A DNA stretch of 64,000 bases from Bradyrhizobium sp. 190 (GTDB lineage: Bacteria; Pseudomonadota; Alphaproteobacteria; Rhizobiales; Xanthobacteraceae), in NCBI RefSeq assembly GCF_023073415.1, contig NZ_JADPJL010000012.1:62001-126000 (forward strand). Direction: 5' to 3'. A program made the translations under genes and the position numbers. The notes under the pieces are model-generated. The model ran no database searches, was not told the DNA's origin, and was given only the letters and a program-made list of their open reading frames with translations. Numbering within the stretch: position 1 is the stretch's first letter; the number at the start of each line of letters is the position of its first letter. This document shows positions 59,088 to 64,000 of the stretch, piece by piece.

Positions 59088-61268
59088 TCACTTCGGCCGG
59101 ATCGCGTCCGCCGTGCCCTGGATAAAGGCCTGCAGCTTCGGGATATCCTCTTCCTTCAGCTTGCCGGTGAAGTCGGGCATGCCGCGGTCGCGGAACGGGC
59201 CCTTGAACACGATGTCCTTCAGGTTGGTGATGGTTTCCGGCGCGACATAGCCAAGGTTGCGGATGTTGCCGCCGTTGTCGACGCCGGGCACACTGTGGCA
59301 GGCGGCGCAGGCGGCGACATAGATGGCGGTGCCTTCAGGGATATCCTTCGGGTCGTACTTCACGCCCTTCAACAGGCCTTCGGTCTGGTACTTCACGAAG
59401 GCCGGCAGCGGCGCTTTGCCGTCGATCGCAAAGGTGTAGACCGTGCCCGGGCTCGACAGCTCGGTGACCCGTATCCATTGACCGATCACGCCGCCCCAAC
59501 CGACCGCGATCGAGACATATTGCTTGCCGTCGAGCATGTAGGTCGAGGCCGCCGCGACCACGCCGGTCCCCGTCGGGCTTTCCCAGAGCTTCTCGCCGGT
59601 CGTGGCGTTGTAGGCGACGAAGCGGCCGTCGGCCGTGCCCTGGAACACCAGATTGCCGGCGGTGGTGAGGGTGCCGCCATTCCACGGCGCCACGTGCTCG
59701 ACGCGCCAGGCTTCCTTTTGCTTGACGGGATCCCAGGCCAGCAGACGCCCGAATGCCGGATTTTTCGGTGGCGTGGCATTCAGCGCGAAGCCGAGATTCC
59801 AGCCCGTCGCGCTGGCGAACTTGCCGGGCTCGACGGCATTGTGCTTGAAGGCCTTTTCCGGCGTGAGGTTGGTGGGTATGCCCTGTGCCGGCAAATAAAC
59901 CAGACCGGTCTGCGGATTGAACGACATCGGATGCCAGTTATGGGCGCCGGCCGGGCCGGGAATGCTGTCATAGGCTTCGTCGCCGCGTGCCTCCTTTATC
60001 TCGATGGGCCGGCCGTTGGCGTCGTAGCCGGTCGCCCAGTTCACATCGACGAAGTTCTTCGCCGAGATGAACTTGCCGTTGGTGCGGTCGATGACGAAAA
60101 AGAAGCCGTTCTTCGGCGCGTGCAGGATCACCTTGCGCGGCGCGCCCTCGATATTGATGTCGGCCAGGATCATCGGCTGGGTGGCGGTGTAGTCCCAATG
60201 GTCGCCGGGCGTTTCCTGGTAGTGCCAGGCGTACTTTCCGGTGTCGGCGTTGAGCGCGACGATCGAAGATAGATAGAGGTTGTCGCCGCCGGAGGGGCTG
60301 CGGACTTTCTGATTCCAAGGCGCGCCGTTGCCGGTGCCGATATAGACGAGGTTCAGATCGGGATCGAAGGTGATGGTATCCCACGCCGTACCGCCACCGC
60401 CGTTGATCCAGTATTTGCCGGCCGGATCCCAGGTCTTGGCCGCGGCCGCCATCGATTCATCCTCGAATGGCTTTGACGGATCGCCGGGTACGGTGAACCA
60501 GCGCCAAGCCTGGTTGCCGGTCTCGGCGTCATAGGCGGTGACATAGCCGCGCGCGCCGAATTCGGCGCCGCCGTTGCCGATCACCACCTTGCCGTTGAAC
60601 ACGCGTGGTGCACCGGTGATGGTGTAGGAGTGCTCCTTGCTGGCGACGGTGTCCTTTTCCCAGACCACCTTGCCGGTGACGGCGTCGAGCGCGAACAGCC
60701 GGCCGTCATAGGCGCCGAAATAGACCTTGCCCTTCCAGAGCGCGACGCCGCGGTTGACCACGTCGCAACAGCCCCGATAGCCCTTCTCGCGGTCGACCTT
60801 GGGATCGAAGGTCCAGAGCTGCTTGCCGGTGCGGGCGTCGATGGCGTGCACCACGCTCCATGACGCGGTCTGATACATGATGCCGTCGACCACGACCGGC
60901 GTCGCCTCGACGCCGCGGGATGATTCGAGCGGATAGCTCCACACCAGCCCGAGCTTCTTGACGTTGTCGGCATTAATCTGGTTGAGCTTGGAAAAGCGCG
61001 TCTCGGCATAGTCGAGGCCGATGGTCGGCCAGTCGTTCGAGGTCGCGGTATTGGCCTTGATCGACGCGCCGTCGACCGCCGAGGTGACGGCCTTGATGTG
61101 TTCGGGCGATCCCTTGGCTGGGCTCTGCGCGAACGCAGCGCTGCAGGATAGCGTCAGGCCCAGCCCGATGGCGATCGCGGCCTGCGCAAGGCGCGCCGAT
61201 CGATGGGAAGTAACGGCAATTTCAGGAAGCAAACGGCAAGCGGAATCAACGCGCGGCGAACGTATCAT
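59088..61268 (-). CDS. Quinohemoprotein (PQQ plus cytochrome c) alcohol dehydrogenase
   Basis: 726 residues from ATG 61268 (GGGAGGG eight bases upstream). A signal peptide ends at AAFAQ. The PQQ propeller includes DWPTIGLDYAETRFSKLNQI, the vicinal disulfide Cys167-Cys168 (YRGCCDVV) and WDYTATQPMILADI in the active-site region. The C-terminal 90 residues are a cytochrome c domain with CAACH (654-658) and the likely axial Met697 in DRGMPDF. Such type II enzymes oxidise alcohols or aldehydes in the periplasm and pass electrons to the respiratory chain. No pqq synthesis genes are in the window. Confidence 0.94.
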   Translation of the reverse strand: MIRSPRVDSACRLLPEIAVTSHRSARLAQAAIAIGLGLTLSCSAAFAQSPAKGSPEHIKAVTSAVDGASIKANTATSNDWPTIGLDYAETRFSKLNQINADNVKKLGLVWSYPLESSRGVEATPVVVDGIMYQTASWSVVHAIDARTGKQLWTFDPKVDREKGYRGCCDVVNRGVALWKGKVYFGAYDGRLFALDAVTGKVVWEKDTVASKEHSYTITGAPRVFNGKVVIGNGGAEFGARGYVTAYDAETGNQAWRWFTVPGDPSKPFEDESMAAAAKTWDPAGKYWINGGGGTAWDTITFDPDLNLVYIGTGNGAPWNQKVRSPSGGDNLYLSSIVALNADTGKYAWHYQETPGDHWDYTATQPMILADINIEGAPRKVILHAPKNGFFFVIDRTNGKFISAKNFVDVNWATGYDANGRPIEIKEARGDEAYDSIPGPAGAHNWHPMSFNPQTGLVYLPAQGIPTNLTPEKAFKHNAVEPGKFASATGWNLGFALNATPPKNPAFGRLLAWDPVKQKEAWRVEHVAPWNGGTLTTAGNLVFQGTADGRFVAYNATTGEKLWESPTGTGVVAAASTYMLDGKQYVSIAVGWGGVIGQWIRVTELSSPGTVYTFAIDGKAPLPAFVKYQTEGLLKGVKYDPKDIPEGTAIYVAACAACHSVPGVDNGGNIRNLGYVAPETITNLKDIVFKGPFRDRGMPDFTGKLKEEDIPKLQAFIQGTADAIRPK

Positions 61269-61513
61269 CTCATTCCCTCCCCAGTGATCTCTAGCGGATC
61301 TGGTGGAATGCTATGCCGGTGAGAAGGATCGCGTCAATCAAAGCGGAGCGCGAAATGAAAAAGAGAAAATTTGTCTCGGCATGTTTTCGCCGAGCGAATG
61401 CAAGCTGGTATACCGGCTGCAGCGCACCATCCGCCACGATGGGCAAGGAGATCAGGCAAGGAAAGCAGATTGTTGTCAGCCGTCTCCGCGCAATATTTGC
61501 GCGCCGTCATTCG

Positions 61514-62314
61514 TCAGTCGGCGCGTTCGAATGGCGGTGACGCGGAGGTGGCCAGAGAACTCACGACGAGTGAAGCCACAGAATTGTTGCCCGAGGCGTC
61601 GGTGAGCAGGGGGGCATCGGCGTATCGCATCACGCCGTGCTGGCCGATCACAAATGTCGGCCGGAAGTTCCTGACGTCGGCATCTTCGACCATCGCCATG
61701 CGGCGGTTGTCGAGTGTCAGCCAGCGCCCGTCCAGCCGCGCGGCAGCTACCGCATGGTCCTCGCCGTGGATGGTATCGCGCAGGACCACGATCCTGAGAT
61801 CGTCGGGCGCGAGGCCGGCGCGGCGCAGGGCGACGAATTTCGCAATCGCATAATCCTCGCAATCGCCGCCGCCACGCGCGAGCGTTGCGAGCGGCGAGGT
61901 CCAGACGTCGATCTGGCCGTGTTGGGCGAGGTCGCCCATCGGCCGGATGGCGAGATTGATGGCGCGGTTGATTTCACCGAGGCGAGCGCGGCCTTCGCGC
62001 AGCCGGGCGGCGTCCACGATGTCGAGGAATTTCAGCGCGGCGGGAGACACGCAGCCGTCACGATCGCCTTCGCAGAGCGCAAGCTGCACCATTTCGTCGT
62101 CGAGCCGGCGTTGCACGCTAGTCCATTTGTCGCGCAGTCCGCCGCTTGAAAGGGAAGATGCGGCAAGCCCGAACGGCTCGGGCGATTGAAGGGGCATCTC
62201 CACCGGCGCGGATCGCTCCGGCGTCTCCGCGCGCAGGTCGGCTGGCCCGAACCAGGCCAGGCCGCACGCGACGATGCCCGCACGCCATGCGCGCGCATAG
62301 GGTGATAGTCCCAT
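61514..62314 (-). CDS. Periplasmic transglutaminase-like cysteine protease (BTLCP/LapG family)
   Basis: 266 residues with an N-terminal signal (RAGIVACGLAWFGPADLRAE). The catalytic triad is readable: Cys152 in ARGGGDCEDYAIAKF, His187 in HGEDHAVAAAR and Asp202 in WLTLDNRR. The conserved WTSVQRRLDDEMVQLALCEG region near residues 64-83 also fits. LapG proteases cut large surface adhesins near their N-terminus under cyclic-di-GMP control. It is divergent from a gene for a FecR-domain protein that could be its target. No LapD-like gene is in the window. Confidence 0.88.
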   Translation of the reverse strand: MGLSPYARAWRAGIVACGLAWFGPADLRAETPERSAPVEMPLQSPEPFGLAASSLSSGGLRDKWTSVQRRLDDEMVQLALCEGDRDGCVSPAALKFLDIVDAARLREGRARLGEINRAINLAIRPMGDLAQHGQIDVWTSPLATLARGGGDCEDYAIAKFVALRRAGLAPDDLRIVVLRDTIHGEDHAVAAARLDGRWLTLDNRRMAMVEDADVRNFRPTFVIGQHGVMRYADAPLLTDASGNNSVASLVVSSLATSASPPFERAD

Positions 62315-62996
62315 CTGACGCCCCTTGTCCGGGCATCGGCTGGCTTTGTTCTGCCTGCGCGTGACCGGATCATTTCGGAATGGGCAGGATGGGCAAGGGT
62401 TCTTTTGATCTGTCTAAAACGATAGGGGGCGAGCCGGGAGTTTGCGAAACAGCCTGAACGTGGCCTTGTCAGTTACAGCTAATTTTATCGATCCACTCGA
62501 ATTGGCGCTCATCAAAGCGGCTCGGTTATCCGGCAAGGGCTGCGGGATACGGGCAACGTTTACGGTTGCGAAAGGGTCACAGGTCATCGGAATTAACCTT
62601 GCCCGGGGGATCGCTTGGTGCGCGATTGCAACCTGTTCCAGACGGCTTGAAGGGCGGCGGCCTCTACTGGACCTTGGGAAGTGATCAGCCTTGGACGGCT
62701 GTCGCTTCCCTCAGGAAGCGCTAGGCGGTGCACTGCGGCAAAGATAAAGTATTATGACTGCTTATCTTTCTGCCTTGGGGAGGCGGTGCCCATTGTTCGA
62801 TCAGTCCGAATTAAATCCGGCCTTTCCCTCGCCACACTCTCGCCCGACAATTTTTCCGGACCTTTTCGGTCCTGTTGCAGACTTACCCCATATTAAGGGT
62901 GTTTTCGGCGTACCTGCTTTTGTGTTCCTTACCTGCGTGGTATGAAAACCTCGCAGGGAAATTTCATACTTCTTAACCATTTAGATCGGTATCCCA
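62315..62996. other. Intergenic region between protease and FecR-domain protein
   Basis: 682 bases without a supported gene. The right half is AT-richer, with T-rich runs near 62850-62930, and should hold the promoter of the FecR-domain gene. The inverted repeat at 62740-62769 is the only clear structure. Short plus-strand frames here lack ribosome sites and protein-like character. Confidence 0.4.
62740..62769. promoter_or_regulatory. Inverted repeat upstream of the FecR-domain gene
   Basis: AAAGATAA (62740-62747) and TTATCTTT (62762-62769) form an 8-base dyad with a 14-base spacer in an AT-rich island. It lies about 230 bases before the FecR-domain start. It could be an operator or part of the promoter; nothing more can be said. 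Confidence 0.35.
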
Positions 62997-64000
62997 TTGA
63001 ACTACGCCGGCAAATTCGGATCGGGTGAACTCGACCCTTTTTCCGGCGCGGATAGTGGCCTCGGGCCTCTGCTGTCATCGCACGGCCATCTTTCGACTCC
63101 CGGCAAGGTCCATGTCGACAAGGTTTCGACACATGCGCCGTCCGACGCCATCATTATTTCTGATGCCCATCTGCTGTTCCATGGCGACTTCAAGCGGTCC
63201 GGCGTCGACCTGGTCCTCACCAGCGGCGACCGCGAGCTCGTGCTGCACGATTACTTCAAGGGCGAGAAACGCGCCGCACTGGCCTCGCCCGACGGCGCCC
63301 ACCTCACCGGTGACATCGTCAACGCGCTGGCCGGGCACACCCAGTTCGCGCAGGCCGACGGCAGCGCCAGCGTCGCGCCTGCGATCATCGGCCATGTCAC
63401 CAAGCTGACGGGCAACGCGACCGCGATCCGCAACGGCGTGTCGATCATCCTGAACCAGGGTGACACCGTCCACAAAGGCGACGTCGTCCAGTCCGGCTCC
63501 GATTCGACACTCGGCATCACCTTCATTGATGGCACCGTGTTCGGTCTCGCATCGAACGCCAAGATGGTGCTGAACGAAATGATCTACGACCCCAACGGGT
63601 CGGACAACAAATCACTGCTCAGCCTGGTGCAGGGCACGATCTCGTTCGTCGCCGGCGCCACCGCCAAGAAAGGCGACATGAAGGTCGACACCCCGGTCGC
63701 GACCATGGGCATCCGCGGCACCGCGGTGCTGGTCGAGATCGATTTCGAGGTGCCTGGCCAGGGCGGTGCGCCGCCGGCGAAATTCCAGGTGCTGGTCGAG
63801 CCCGACGGCACCACCGGCTCCTACATCCTGTTCGACAAGACCACGCTGACGCAGATCGCAACCGTCAACCGGGCCGGCACGCAGACGATCATCAATGGCC
63901 AGGGCGCGGTCAGCTTCCAGTCATCCGTGCAACTGTCGCCCGACGCGCAGAAGATCATCAGCGACGTGTTCTCGCTGAAGTTCACCGACCTGAACAACCC
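62997..64000 (+). CDS. FecR-domain protein, 5' part (probable large surface protein)
   Basis: The frame is open from TTG 62997 to the right edge, giving 334 residues so far. No ATG occurs early and an in-frame TAG lies at 62982-62984, so TTG (reading NYAGKFGSGELDPFSGADSG) is the best start, though its ribosome site is weak. After about 140 residues comes a FecR-type domain: GDVVQSGSDSTLGITFIDGT, LVQGTISFVAGATAKKGDMK and VDTPVATMGIRGTAVLVEID. In rhizobia such N-termini precede very long repeat proteins exported by type I secretion; here the remainder is cut off. The neighbouring LapG-type protease fits a surface role. Confidence 0.8.
   Translation, partial: MNYAGKFGSGELDPFSGADSGLGPLLSSHGHLSTPGKVHVDKVSTHAPSDAIIISDAHLLFHGDFKRSGVDLVLTSGDRELVLHDYFKGEKRAALASPDGAHLTGDIVNALAGHTQFAQADGSASVAPAIIGHVTKLTGNATAIRNGVSIILNQGDTVHKGDVVQSGSDSTLGITFIDGTVFGLASNAKMVLNEMIYDPNGSDNKSLLSLVQGTISFVAGATAKKGDMKVDTPVATMGIRGTAVLVEIDFEVPGQGGAPPAKFQVLVEPDGTTGSYILFDKTTLTQIATVNRAGTQTIINGQGAVSFQSSVQLSPDAQKIISDVFSLKFTDLNN

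Noticed and set aside
59043-60272. 409-residue plus-strand frame opposite the quinohemoprotein
   Set aside because: Antisense shadow of a protein with clear PQQ and heme motifs.

Overview
The window looks like chromosome of a Bradyrhizobium-type alphaproteobacterium (Nitrobacteraceae). DNA is GC-rich, starts are often preceded by GGAG-type ribosome sites, and many solute-uptake operons, small lineage-type hypothetical proteins and long palindromic intergenic repeats are present. This placement is inferred from protein character, not from a database search. No rRNA, tRNA, CRISPR array, complete insertion sequence or prophage was seen.

Layout. 1-6.1 kb: 5' part of a large NAD-glutamate dehydrogenase running off the left edge, a Tat-exported FMN hydroxy-acid oxidase, and gene debris including a serine beta-lactamase-family fragment. 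6.2-13.1 kb: a DadA-like amine/D-amino-acid oxidoreductase followed by a five-gene peptide-type ABC importer with a consensus sigma-54 promoter. 13.3-15.6 kb: two small hypotheticals and a divergent GST/HxlR pair. 15.6-20.7 kb: a CadC-like TPR regulator divergent from a repeat-rich autotransporter. 20.7-25.4 kb: an amidase, small conserved genes, a transglutaminase-like protein and a 35-residue membrane protein. 25.7-30.6 kb: a compact mannose cassette (type I phosphomannose isomerase, GT4 with a large extra domain, GH130 phosphorylase-like protein). 30.9-34.9 kb: small genes, a Tat-exported VOC dioxygenase-like protein, and a 580-residue fusion of a ClpS adaptor domain, a ClpX-type zinc finger and a Cdc48/FtsH/BCS1-like AAA ATPase. 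35.5-39.2 kb: split sulfopyruvate-decarboxylase-type TPP enzyme, LysR regulator, triple-rhodanese protein. 39.2-42.4 kb: 3-methyladenine glycosylase, DEAD-box helicase and two fused gene fragments. 42.5-49.3 kb: M29 aminopeptidase, amidohydrolase, two alpha/beta hydrolases, an exported MBL protein, a Bug/TctC binding protein and an orphan AbrB-type antitoxin. 49.4-51.7 kb: ABC exporter pair. 51.9-58.9 kb: LivHMGF, an acyl-CoA synthetase and a binding protein, ending in a clear terminator. 59.1-64 kb: a quinohemoprotein alcohol dehydrogenase, a LapG-type periplasmic cysteine protease and, divergently, the start of a FecR-domain (probably giant surface) protein running off the right edge.

How genes work together: much of the window concerns scavenging organic nitrogen and carbon (sigma-54 peptide importer plus amino-acid oxidoreductase and glutamate dehydrogenase; Liv importer plus acyl-CoA ligase; TctC-type binding protein; hydrolases). 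Two loci concern the cell surface (autotransporter; FecR protein with LapG-like protease). The most unusual single gene is the ClpS-zinc finger-AAA fusion at 33165-34907, which joins on one chain an adaptor and an unfoldase that are normally separate proteins.
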